Shown one piece after another: positions 24,937-33,080 of a stretch of DNA of 64,000 nucleotides. Source of the stretch: Pseudomonas syringae. GTDB lineage: Bacteria > Pseudomonadota > Gammaproteobacteria > Pseudomonadales > Pseudomonadaceae. The notes beneath the pieces are model-generated. The model searched no databases, was not told where the DNA came from, and was given only the letters and a program-made list of their open reading frames with translations. The DNA lies in contig NZ_WKEQ01000032.1 of assembly GCF_021605415.1 (NCBI RefSeq), forward strand, positions 1 through 64,000, read 5' to 3'. The stretch's first letter is position 1, and every line of letters starts with the position of its first letter. The position numbers and the translations under genes are program-made.

Positions 24937-25683
24937 ATGAAAACCTCATACTGGCTGGCCGCCGCTTGTCTGGCAGCGAGCGCGTCGGGTTATGCCAATG
25001 CAGGATTCAAACCTATCGAAATCAAGGATCAGGAGCTTGCAGAGCTTCGCGGTCGTTATGTCATGCCCGGACGGATTATCAGCTTCGGCATCGTCATGAG
25101 CAGTACCTGGCGCAACGCCAGTGGCGACTTGATCGGTGCAGCGACCTCGATGCAGCTTCAGGCAGCCTCGGTCAAACCCGAATTCTATGTACAAACGATC
25201 AAGGAACATGGCAATGGCAGCACCCCTCAATTGGGAACAGGCACTGTCATTGGTGGCGCAGGACTCAACGCCAGTAACGGAGTGACGCAAAGTGTCCGGG
25301 CGGCCGGCGATGGCAACACGGCCTACAACAACGTCGCCATCAACGTAAAAGAAGCCAGTCAGGCGCCGGCACTTACTCCCTCCCAAGGTCAGGCGTTAAT
25401 CGCCGGGCAGACCATCGGCGGCAGCAATGCGGCTGGTAGCGTAGCGGTATCAGCGAGTAACGGCGGCATACAAATGGCCATTCAGGCGTCCGGTAATCAA
25501 GGCACTGCCTTGCAACAAGTCGCCCAGGGTGGACTGCTGCAAAACACCCGCCTGCTGGGTAGCGCAAACGTGGTTAACAACATGACTCAACTCAATGTCG
25601 TACTGAACAATAACGGCATGAGCGCTGGCGCACTGGACTGCAACCTGAGCCAACTCAGGGCCCTACGCAATATCGGATATTGA
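24937..25683 (+). CDS. fapE: FapE, minor secreted fibre component
   Basis: A 248-residue protein with a signal peptide (MKTSYWLAAACLAASASGYANA). It has Asn/Gln/Gly-rich stretches similar to the FapB/C repeats (GVTQSVRAAGDGNTAYNN, GGIQMAIQASGNQGTALQ) and a single cysteine near the end (ALDCNLSQL). FapE is found outside the cell with the fibres. The ATG at 24937 follows GGGAG; an ATG at 24919 would put charged residues before the signal and is less likely. Confidence 0.92.
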   Translation: MKTSYWLAAACLAASASGYANAGFKPIEIKDQELAELRGRYVMPGRIISFGIVMSSTWRNASGDLIGAATSMQLQAASVKPEFYVQTIKEHGNGSTPQLGTGTVIGGAGLNASNGVTQSVRAAGDGNTAYNNVAINVKEASQAPALTPSQGQALIAGQTIGGSNAAGSVAVSASNGGIQMAIQASGNQGTALQQVAQGGLLQNTRLLGSANVVNNMTQLNVVLNNNGMSAGALDCNLSQLRALRNIGY

Positions 25684-25728
25684 ACTACGCTGAGTCTCGA
25701 TCATTGGGCTTAAAGGGACGGCTTACTC

Positions 25729-27036
25729 ATGTATCGATTAGTATCACTGCGAGCCGCAGTGTGTTTGAGCACTCTTCTTCCTGCCGCCATGCTGCAAGCA
25801 GCACCCAACGCGGATGTAGAGGCCCTTAAACAGGAACTTCTGGAACTGAAACAACGATACGAAGTACAACAAAAAGCCCTGGCGGTACTCGAACAACGCG
25901 TTCGCCAGGTAGAGGAGCAGCCCGCCGCCCCACCCCCTAAACGGCTGGCCAAATCGCCGTCAGACATGAAAGGTAATTCAGTTGCCGGCGGCACCGGCGC
26001 TGCTGCGGCATCGGGCGGTGCCGCCGGCGGCACTGGCGGAAGCGGTTACGGGCAATCGCTGGCCGATGACTCACAACCGGCACAGAGTGTTTCCAACCTG
26101 TATGACGAAGCCAGCGGATTCTTTGGTGGCGGCAAGTTCAGCTTCGAAACAGGCGTCACTTACTCGCGGTATGACACCCGGCAACTGATCCTCAACGGGT
26201 TCCTTGCACTCGACTCGATTTTTCTTGGCAACATCAACCTGGATCGGATCAAGGCCGACACCTGGACACTTGACCTCACCGGCCGCTACAACTTCGACAA
26301 TCGCTGGCAGTTCGATTTGAATGTGCCGGTGGTGTACCGCGAGTCGACCTATCAGTCGGGCGGCGGCAATGAGGGCGCGGCGGGGGTCACCACCGAAGAA
26401 ACCGTCACCAAGGATCCAACGATCGGCGACGTCAATTTCGGCATTGCCTACAAGTTCCTTGATGAATCGGTGAACACCCCGGACGCCGTGGTGACCTTGC
26501 GCGTCAAGGCACCGACCGGCAAGGATCCGTTCGGTATCAAATTGCGCCAGACCGACGCCAACTCCAATCTGTTCGTGCCTGACACCCTGCCCACCGGCAA
26601 TGGCGTCTGGTCGATCACGCCGGGAATCTCGCTGGTCAAGACGTTCGATCCTGCGGTGCTGTTCGGCAGTCTGTCCTACACCCATAACCTCGAGGAATCG
26701 TTTGACGATGTCAGTTCGACGGTCAACCAGAAGGTGCCAGGCAAAGTGAAGATTGGCGACAGCTTCCAGATTGGCGCGGGTATCGCGTTCGCATTGAACG
26801 AGAAAATGAGTATGTCGTTCTCGGTGTCCGATCTCGTACAACGTCGCAGCAAGATCAAACAGGATGGCGGGGATTGGGAATCGGTAATATCGAGCGACGC
26901 CAACGCCGGTTACTTCAACGTCGGCATGACCATCGCGGCCAGCGACAACCTGACCATCGTGCCTAACCTGTCCATCGGCATGACGGACGACGCGCCGGAC
27001 TTTTCCTTTAGTTTGAAATTCCCGTACTACTTCTGA
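25729..27036 (+). CDS. fapF: FapF, outer membrane amyloid secretion channel
   Basis: A 435-residue protein: signal peptide (to LQA, about 24), an N-terminal heptad-repeat coiled coil (about 29-63, VEALKQELLELKQRYEVQQ), a Pro/Gly/Ala linker (about 65-108), then a beta-barrel rich in alternating aromatic strands ending FSLKFPYYF, a typical outer membrane C-terminus. FapF forms a trimeric pore whose coiled coil gates secretion of Fap subunits. It is the last gene of the operon and is followed by a GC hairpin at 27041. Confidence 0.95.
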   Translation: MYRLVSLRAAVCLSTLLPAAMLQAAPNADVEALKQELLELKQRYEVQQKALAVLEQRVRQVEEQPAAPPPKRLAKSPSDMKGNSVAGGTGAAAASGGAAGGTGGSGYGQSLADDSQPAQSVSNLYDEASGFFGGGKFSFETGVTYSRYDTRQLILNGFLALDSIFLGNINLDRIKADTWTLDLTGRYNFDNRWQFDLNVPVVYRESTYQSGGGNEGAAGVTTEETVTKDPTIGDVNFGIAYKFLDESVNTPDAVVTLRVKAPTGKDPFGIKLRQTDANSNLFVPDTLPTGNGVWSITPGISLVKTFDPAVLFGSLSYTHNLEESFDDVSSTVNQKVPGKVKIGDSFQIGAGIAFALNEKMSMSFSVSDLVQRRSKIKQDGGDWESVISSDANAGYFNVGMTIAASDNLTIVPNLSIGMTDDAPDFSFSLKFPYYF

Positions 27037-27040
27037 CCTT

Positions 27041-27058
27041 CCCCCGTTTCGGCGGGGG
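27041..27058 (+). terminator. GC hairpin after fapF
   Basis: CCCCCG and CGGGGG arms around TTTCGG lie five bases after the stop. Only a weak T-tract follows. Confidence 0.45.
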
Positions 27059-27065
27059 TAGATGT

Positions 27066-27157
27066 TTGAAATCAAAAGATCGAAGCCTTCGACAGCTCTT
27101 ACAGGGAAACGTGAATCCCCGTGTAGGAACTGCCGCAGGCTGCGATCTTTTGATCTT
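27066..27157. repeat. Dispersed inverted repeat between convergent genes
   Basis: AATCAAAAGATCGAAGCC and the inverted CTGCCGCAGGCTGCGATC are a pair of the same unit as at 6132-6212. They separate fapF from the convergent activator gene. Confidence 0.8.
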
Positions 27158-27161
27158 CGCT

Positions 27162-28487
27162 TCAGCGAATCTGATGCTTGTGCAGCAACCGATAGAACGT
27201 CGGCCGGGAAACGCCGAGCACTTTGGCAGCAACGCTCAGGTTATCGCTGTGCCGATTCAACACATCGCACAAGGCCTGGCGTTCGGCGCGGGTTTTATAG
27301 TCTTCAAGGGTACCCATCGGCGTTGCCACCGAATGCTGACTCATCAAGCCAAGGTCGCGCGCCTCAATCTGCCGCCCTTCGGCCAGCACCAGACCGCGTC
27401 GTACGCGATTGGCCAGTTCGCGGACGTTACCCGGCCAATCATGTTTACCCATGGCGATCAGCGCATCTTCACTGAAGCTGCGCGGTCGCCGGCCAGTCTC
27501 ATGGCTATAGAAGTGGGAAAAATGGTTGGCCAGCATCGACAGATCGCCGTGACGCTCGCGTAAAGGCGCGGTGACCACTTGCAGGACATTGAGCCGGTAA
27601 TAGAGGTCTTCGCGAAATTTCTTTTTCTCGATGGCTTCCTCCAGGTCGACGTGAGTCGCTGCCAACACCCTGACATCCACCGGAATCGGCTGACTGCCGC
27701 CCACCCGCTCGATGTGTTTTTCCTGCAGAAAACGCAACAGGTTGGCCTGCAACTCCAAGGGCAGATCGCCGATTTCGTCGAGGAATAACGTGCCGCCGTT
27801 GGCTGCCTCGATGCGCCCGACCTTGCGCTGGTGAGCGCCGGTGAACGCGCCTTTTTCGTGACCGAAGAGCTCTGACTGGATCAAATGCTCCGGGATCGCG
27901 CCGCAATTGATGGCGACAAAGGGTTTGCTGTGACGTTGGGACTGTCGATGCAGCGTGCGCGCCACCAGTTCCTTCCCGGTGCCGCTCTCGCCACGAATCA
28001 ATACTGGTGATTCGGTGGGCGCCAGTTTGCTGAGCAATTTTCGCAGCTCGCGAATCGGCTTACTGTCACCCAGCAACTCGTGTTCTGGCTGATTGACATG
28101 AATCGTGCCCTGCCCGCGCAGTCGCGCCATGCCGAAGGCGCGGCCGAGGGTGACCTGCACCCGCGAGACATCGAACGGCAAGGTGTGGAAATCGAAGAAC
28201 CATTCGCACACAAAGTCACCAACATTCTGCAACCGCAACACTTCCTGGTTAAGCACCGCAATCCATTCGGCGCCGCTGCGGCTGATCAGTTCCTTGACCG
28301 CTTCCGGACGTTCCAGATGAAAAGGCTGCAAGCGCAACAGGCCGACATCGCAATTGCGGTCGGCGGCACTGTCCAGGGAGCAACTGTCGACATCCCATCC
28401 AACCGACCTTAATGCCGGCAGTAATCGGTGACAGTCGTCACAGGGATCAACCACTAATAAACGTCTTAAGGCAGGCGCTTCGCTCAT
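27162..28487 (-). CDS. Sigma-54-dependent activator with VpsR-like N-terminus
   Basis: A 441-residue protein with three parts. Residues about 1-125 look like the degenerate receiver domain of the VpsR type (RRLLVVDPCDDCHRLLPAL). The AAA+ domain has Walker A GESGTGKE, the intact sigma-54 contact GAFTGA, and GGTLFLDEIGDLPL. The C-terminal Fis-type helix-turn-helix is NLSVAAKVLGVSRPTFYRLL. It should activate RpoN-dependent promoters; VpsR-like proteins can respond to cyclic-di-GMP. Convergence with the fap operon makes it a candidate regulator of biofilm matrix genes, but this is inference. Confidence 0.88.
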   Translation of the reverse strand: MSEAPALRRLLVVDPCDDCHRLLPALRSVGWDVDSCSLDSAADRNCDVGLLRLQPFHLERPEAVKELISRSGAEWIAVLNQEVLRLQNVGDFVCEWFFDFHTLPFDVSRVQVTLGRAFGMARLRGQGTIHVNQPEHELLGDSKPIRELRKLLSKLAPTESPVLIRGESGTGKELVARTLHRQSQRHSKPFVAINCGAIPEHLIQSELFGHEKGAFTGAHQRKVGRIEAANGGTLFLDEIGDLPLELQANLLRFLQEKHIERVGGSQPIPVDVRVLAATHVDLEEAIEKKKFREDLYYRLNVLQVVTAPLRERHGDLSMLANHFSHFYSHETGRRPRSFSEDALIAMGKHDWPGNVRELANRVRRGLVLAEGRQIEARDLGLMSQHSVATPMGTLEDYKTRAERQALCDVLNRHSDNLSVAAKVLGVSRPTFYRLLHKHQIR

Positions 28488-28822
28488 GACTGTTCCTTGG
28501 CGCCAAATTTAAGGAAATAGTTTACAAAACAGTCATTTGGCAGACCTGGCTGTAACATTAGCAAGAATTTGACAGTGGCTTGTATCGATTGCTTATAGCG
28601 CCACAACCTATTCGGTTATAAGCGGATGCTTTATTAGTCAGCTATCGAATTTAGTTCTTTCGTTAAGCTTTCAAAATTCCCGTACTTGAAAGAAAGTTGA
28701 AATTTCTTTCGCTGGTTTGTGACCTGTCATGGGGTTGCGCGCATCAGTACAAGTAACCCCGCCGTACGGTCAGCCCAACCGACGGCAAATCATTTGAATG
28801 GGCACTATAGAGAGAAGACCCC
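28488..28822. other. AT-rich intergenic region
   Basis: This divergent gap of 335 bases contains no supported gene. A sigma-70-like pair TTGACA (28569-28574) and CTTATA (28592-28597), 17 bases apart, points to the right. Confidence 0.5.
28569..28597 (+). promoter_or_regulatory. Candidate sigma-70 promoter
   Basis: TTGACA is a perfect -35 hexamer; CTTATA 17 bases later is a poor -10 hexamer but overlaps TATAGC. It would drive the small gene at 28823 with a leader of about 220 bases. Confidence 0.35.
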
Positions 28823-29089
28823 ATGACCGCCCCGCTCCGTATCAACGAAGCTCTTTTGATTGCAGACCGCGCGTTCAAACCCTTCCAGTGCGTGGCCTGG
28901 GCCCCTCAGGACGGCAATGGCGAACTCAGCCTGGCCGTTATTGACCGCACCAATACCCGCATCGGCAGCAAACAGATTCCAAGCAGCGCCTACACCGACC
29001 CGGCGCAACTTGAACTGCTCTTGCAACAAGCCCGCGCCGAACTCAGCGAAGAAGGCTATGCGCTTCAATCCTGGTCGATGCCGCATTAA
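28823..29089 (+). CDS. Small conserved-looking hypothetical protein
   Basis: An 88-residue soluble protein (MTAPLRINEALLIADRAFKPFQCVAWAPQ...), with a predicted beta-hairpin (GELSLAVIDRTNTRIGSKQI) and a C-terminal helix (PAQLELLLQQARAELSEEG). I do not recognise a named domain. It has a good ribosome site (AGAGAGAAG), lies alone and is closed by a perfect terminator, all marks of a real gene. Confidence 0.8.
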   Translation: MTAPLRINEALLIADRAFKPFQCVAWAPQDGNGELSLAVIDRTNTRIGSKQIPSSAYTDPAQLELLLQQARAELSEEGYALQSWSMPH

Positions 29090-29094
29090 TTTGA

Positions 29095-29134
29095 GAACAC
29101 CGCGTATGCCAACAGGTCATACGCGGTGTTTTTT
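29095..29134 (+). terminator. Rho-independent terminator
   Basis: AACACCGCGTATG and CATACGCGGTGTT arms, 13 perfect pairs, around CCAACAGGT, followed by six T residues. Confidence 0.9.
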
Positions 29135-29372
29135 CGTTAGTTGCTCACGCACACCCCGTTTCTGAACTTTTCTGCAACTTTGCGGCAGCGGATATCAACC
29201 GATTGCTTGGCAGGCTTGCAACTGGTTCAAAAAGTCAGTGTTCTGGCACAGTGCGACCCTCCATCTGATAGTTCTGGCAGTTGAACTTCGTCTTGCACAA
29301 GGGTTGAATGTTTCGCTCATGCAACGACCGCCCGGTTCCCGGTTCGCGGCCGACTTGCAAGGAGAAGCATGC

Positions 29373-30662
29373 ATGTCCAGCCCAATCGCTCTTGCGCTGC
29401 CGGCCGACCTGAACAACGCCGGGCAACTTGATGGCGCCTTTGCCGCCATGGGCGTCGCTCAGGTGTATTTCGCCGGCAGCGTGGCGAGCCTGACTCAGGG
29501 CATCGCCCTGGATGAACAAGGTCGGGTGTTGGTGGCCGCCAAGGTGACGATGGCCACAGGTCATTGCTTCGGTCTGGCGCGACTGCTCGACGACGGCTCA
29601 GCCGATCTAAGCTTCGGTCGCCAGGGCAGCGTCATCGGCCAATTCGCCCCGGGCTTCGAGGCCATGGCCAGCAAAGTGTTGACGCTGCCTGACGGCCGCA
29701 TTCTGCTGGCCGGCCTGCATTATGAAAATGCCCACCGCACCTTGCCCGCACTGGCCCTCTTCGATGCGTTCGGTCGGCCCGATCCAGCCTTCGGCGACAA
29801 CGGCCGGCAAGTCGTGCGTTTGCCCGGCGACTTGTCGATGGGGGTGCGCGACGCGTGGCTACCGCCAGGCGTTCCAGGCGCTGAGGCCTGCGATATTGCC
29901 GTGCAGGCCGACGGTCACGTTCTGCTGATCGCCAATCATCACTTCGAGCTGGCCGATCATGCCGGGATGCTGATTCGTCTCACACCCGACGGCCAACTGG
30001 ATCCGTCGTTCAATGGCCGCGGCTTTGTCATGATCCGTCACCTGCTGCTCAACACTTGGCTGAGTAGCCTGCTGTTGCAAGAAGACGGGCGGATTCTGGT
30101 CGGCGGCTCCATCGACTTTCCTCAGGAAGGTTTGCTCGCACGTTACCTGCCTGACGGCCGATTGGATGATCGCTTTGCCGTGGACGGCTTCATGGCGTTC
30201 AGGGCTGACGGTCACAGCGCACAGGTCAGCCAGATCGTTCAATCCGCCGAGCGCCTGCACTGCTTTGGCAGTAGCCGCGAACCCATCCGCTGCCTGACGC
30301 TTACGCTGCACAGCAACGGCCGCCCTGATATCCACTGCGGCGGCGGATTGCCTCAGCAGTTGGGTATCGGTCACACCGGTTGCCAATGGACTGCCGCCCA
30401 AAGTCTCCCGGATGGACGAATCATCGCAACGGGCGCGACCATCGGCGGCGTTGAGGCGGACTTCATCCTGGCCTGCTACCAACCTGATGGCCGACTCGAT
30501 GAGACGTTTGGCAGCGGCAACGGTTGGGTGCGCACCCGTCTGGGACGCAGCCTGGATACCGCGACGTCGCTTGCGATTCAACACAATGGGCGGATTCTGG
30601 TGGGTGGTTATTCGCTAGACGGAAACTACCGTGCGGTTGTGGCGCGATATCTGAATCAATAA
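29373..30662 (+). CDS. Delta-60 repeat protein
   Basis: A 429-residue protein without a signal peptide, made of repeats of about 55-60 residues. Each has a YxPDGxLDxxFxxxGxV turn (LTPDGQLDPSFNGRGFV, YLPDGRLDDRFAVDGF, YQPDGRLDETFGSGNGWV) and a LxxDGRILVGG strand (LLQEDGRILVGG, IQHNGRILVGG, LPDGRILLAG). This is the delta-60 repeat, a beta-propeller-like unit of unknown function. The start is the ATG after AAGGAG; the longer frame from 29238 is not supported. Confidence 0.85.
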   Translation: MSSPIALALPADLNNAGQLDGAFAAMGVAQVYFAGSVASLTQGIALDEQGRVLVAAKVTMATGHCFGLARLLDDGSADLSFGRQGSVIGQFAPGFEAMASKVLTLPDGRILLAGLHYENAHRTLPALALFDAFGRPDPAFGDNGRQVVRLPGDLSMGVRDAWLPPGVPGAEACDIAVQADGHVLLIANHHFELADHAGMLIRLTPDGQLDPSFNGRGFVMIRHLLLNTWLSSLLLQEDGRILVGGSIDFPQEGLLARYLPDGRLDDRFAVDGFMAFRADGHSAQVSQIVQSAERLHCFGSSREPIRCLTLTLHSNGRPDIHCGGGLPQQLGIGHTGCQWTAAQSLPDGRIIATGATIGGVEADFILACYQPDGRLDETFGSGNGWVRTRLGRSLDTATSLAIQHNGRILVGGYSLDGNYRAVVARYLNQ

Positions 30663-30736
30663 AGAGAAACGTCCCACACTTGATCTTCCGCAGCGCTTAC
30701 GGCAATTTGCGCGCTTCTAAATAAAAGGAGCAGCCA

Positions 30737-32239
30737 ATGTCCGGCTCAATGGCCCACGCGTTCGCGCACAATTTTCTCGGGCACTCGCCGCGCTGGTACA
30801 AAGCGACCATCATCGGATTTCTGGTGCTCAACGCGTTGACGATCTGGACGCTCGGCCCGGTCGCTGCCAGCTGGATGTTGGTGATCGAGTTCATCTTCAC
30901 GTTGGCGATGGCGCTCAAGTGTTACCCGTTGATGCCCGGCGGCTTGCTGTTGATCGAAGCACTGCTGCTGAATATGACCACGCCCCAGGCGCTCTACGAT
31001 GAGCTGGTGCACAACTTCCCGGTCATCCTGCTGCTGATGTTCATGGTGGCCGGCATCTATTTCATGAAAGACCTGCTGCTGTTTCTGTTTTCACGCCTGT
31101 TGCTTGGCGTGCGTTCTAAAGCGCTGCTGGCTTTGATGTTCTGCTTTCTGTCGGCATTTCTCTCGGCCTTCCTCGATGCACTGACCGTGACGGCGGTCAT
31201 TATCAGCGCTGCCGTCGGCTTTTATTCGGTTTATCACCGAGTCGCTTCCGGCAAGGATCCGCGCAAAGACAGTGAGTTCGGCGACGACCGCCAGCTAAAA
31301 GCACTGCACCATGACGACCTCGAACAATTCCGCGCTTTCTTGCGCAGCCTCTTGATGCACGGCGCCGTGGGCACCGCACTAGGCGGCGTGGCTACCTTGG
31401 TGGGCGAGCCGCAAAACCTGTTGATCGGCCACGAGATGGGTTGGCACTTTGCCGAATTCTTTCTGAAAGTCGCGCCGGTGTCCCTGCCGGTGTTGGCGGC
31501 AGGCCTGGTGACCTGTGTGCTGCTGGAGAAACTGCGCTGGTTCGGTTACGGCACATTGCTGCCGGATAATGTCCGCGCCGTGCTAGCCAATTACGCCGCC
31601 GAAGACAACGCCGAACGCACGGATCGTCAACGTGCGGCACTGTTAGTACAAGGCGTCGCTGCGCTGATTTTGATTGCCGGGCTGGCGCTTCATGTTGCCG
31701 AAGTCGGCCTGATCGGCTTGATGGTGATCGTGCTGATCACTGCATTCACCGGGATTACCGACGAGCATCGTGTGGGCAATGCCTTTAAAGATGCCATGCC
31801 GTTCACTGCGTTGCTGGTGGTGTTCTTCGCCGTGGTGGCAGTGATTCACGACCAACACTTGTTCGTGCCGCTGATCCAGTGGGTATTGGCGCTGCCGGCC
31901 GATCAACAGCCGGGCATGCTGTTCATTGCCAACGGGTTGCTCTCGGCGATCAGTGACAACGTGTTTGTCGCGACCATTTACATCACCGAAGTGAAACAGG
32001 CGTTTCTTTCCGGCGACATGAGCCGCGAACACTTCGAAACGCTGGCCATCGCGATCAACACCGGCACCAACCTGCCAAGCGTCGCCACGCCGAACGGTCA
32101 GGCCGCATTTCTATTCCTGCTGACGTCGGCAATCGCGCCGCTGATTCGCCTGTCGTACGGACGAATGGTGTGGATGGCGTTGCCGTACACCGTGGTGATG
32201 GGCTTGCTGGGCTGGTATGCCGTGAGTTACTGGCTGTAA
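30737..32239 (+). CDS. nhaB: Na+/H+ antiporter NhaB
   Basis: A 500-residue protein with about 12 membrane segments. It follows the NhaB pattern from its first residues (AFAHNFLGHSPRWYK, FLSAFLDALTVTAVII, GVATLVGEPQNLLIGHEMGWHFAEFF) to the C-terminus (NTGTNLPSVATPNGQAAFLFLLTSAIAPLI). NhaB exchanges internal sodium for external protons in the inner membrane, aiding pH and salt homeostasis. The ATG is preceded by AAAGGAG. It stands alone, convergent with the HAD gene. Confidence 0.95.
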   Translation: MSGSMAHAFAHNFLGHSPRWYKATIIGFLVLNALTIWTLGPVAASWMLVIEFIFTLAMALKCYPLMPGGLLLIEALLLNMTTPQALYDELVHNFPVILLLMFMVAGIYFMKDLLLFLFSRLLLGVRSKALLALMFCFLSAFLSAFLDALTVTAVIISAAVGFYSVYHRVASGKDPRKDSEFGDDRQLKALHHDDLEQFRAFLRSLLMHGAVGTALGGVATLVGEPQNLLIGHEMGWHFAEFFLKVAPVSLPVLAAGLVTCVLLEKLRWFGYGTLLPDNVRAVLANYAAEDNAERTDRQRAALLVQGVAALILIAGLALHVAEVGLIGLMVIVLITAFTGITDEHRVGNAFKDAMPFTALLVVFFAVVAVIHDQHLFVPLIQWVLALPADQQPGMLFIANGLLSAISDNVFVATIYITEVKQAFLSGDMSREHFETLAIAINTGTNLPSVATPNGQAAFLFLLTSAIAPLIRLSYGRMVWMALPYTVVMGLLGWYAVSYWL

Positions 32240-32261
32240 CCCGATAACCCGGTGGCAGCCC

Positions 32262-33080
32262 CTACAGGAGGATGTATTTTTCGATCGCGTCGGCCACGCC
32301 GTCTTCGGTGTTTGGGCCGGTGACGACATCCGCCTGGCGCTTGACCGCGTCTTCTGCCTGGCCCATGGCAATCGACAATCCGGCGCAGTGGAACATGGCT
32401 GGATCGTTGCCACCATCACCCATTGCAGCCGTCTGCTCCAGCGGTATGCCGAGGTATTCGGCCAGTCGGGTCAATGCCGCGCCTTTGTTGGCTTCCACCG
32501 CCGTGACATCCAGATAAACCGGCTGGGAACGCGAGACCTGTGCCAGGCCGTTGACCTTCGGCAGCAGGCGCGCTTCCAGTTCGATCAACAACTGCGTGTT
32601 GTTGCTGGTGGCCACGATTTTGTCGATCCGTTCCAGATAGGGCTCATAACTCTCCACTACGACGGGCGGATAACCGAGACCATGCTGTTCGCGCGGCACC
32701 ATCGGACCGTTCGCGTCCTTCACCAGCCAGTCGCCGCCACTGAACACCCAGACCTCGATGCCCGGCTGGTCGGCAAACAGCGCCAACGCCGTCAGCGCCG
32801 CTTCGACTGGCAGATAATGGGCAACCAGAAGACTGCCATCAGGATTGACGATGGTGCCGCCATTGAACGCAGCGGTCGGCAAATCGACACCCAGGGCTTC
32901 GATCTGTTGCAGCATGGCTCTGGGCGGACGCCCGGTCGCCAGGCTGAACAGAACGCCGGCCTCGCGCAATGCACGAACCGCAGCAATGGTGCGCTGACTG
33001 AGGCTGTGATCGGGCAGCAACAACGTGCCATCCATGTCGCTCAACAGAAAACGAATCGGTTGTTTGCGCAAATCACTCAT
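32262..33080 (-). CDS. Cof-type HAD phosphatase
   Basis: A 272-residue HAD hydrolase with catalytic motif I DMDGTL (D15, D17), motif II SLATGRP, a Cof-type cap domain, a KG motif III (EANKGAALTRLAEYLGI) and motif IV GDGGNDPAMF. Cof-type enzymes dephosphorylate sugar phosphates and nucleotides. Its ATG overlaps the zwf stop by four bases, so it belongs to the gnd-zwf operon and may act on a pentose-phosphate intermediate; that is inferred from position. Confidence 0.9.
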   Translation of the reverse strand: MSDLRKQPIRFLLSDMDGTLLLPDHSLSQRTIAAVRALREAGVLFSLATGRPPRAMLQQIEALGVDLPTAAFNGGTIVNPDGSLLVAHYLPVEAALTALALFADQPGIEVWVFSGGDWLVKDANGPMVPREQHGLGYPPVVVESYEPYLERIDKIVATSNNTQLLIELEARLLPKVNGLAQVSRSQPVYLDVTAVEANKGAALTRLAEYLGIPLEQTAAMGDGGNDPAMFHCAGLSIAMGQAEDAVKRQADVVTGPNTEDGVADAIEKYILL

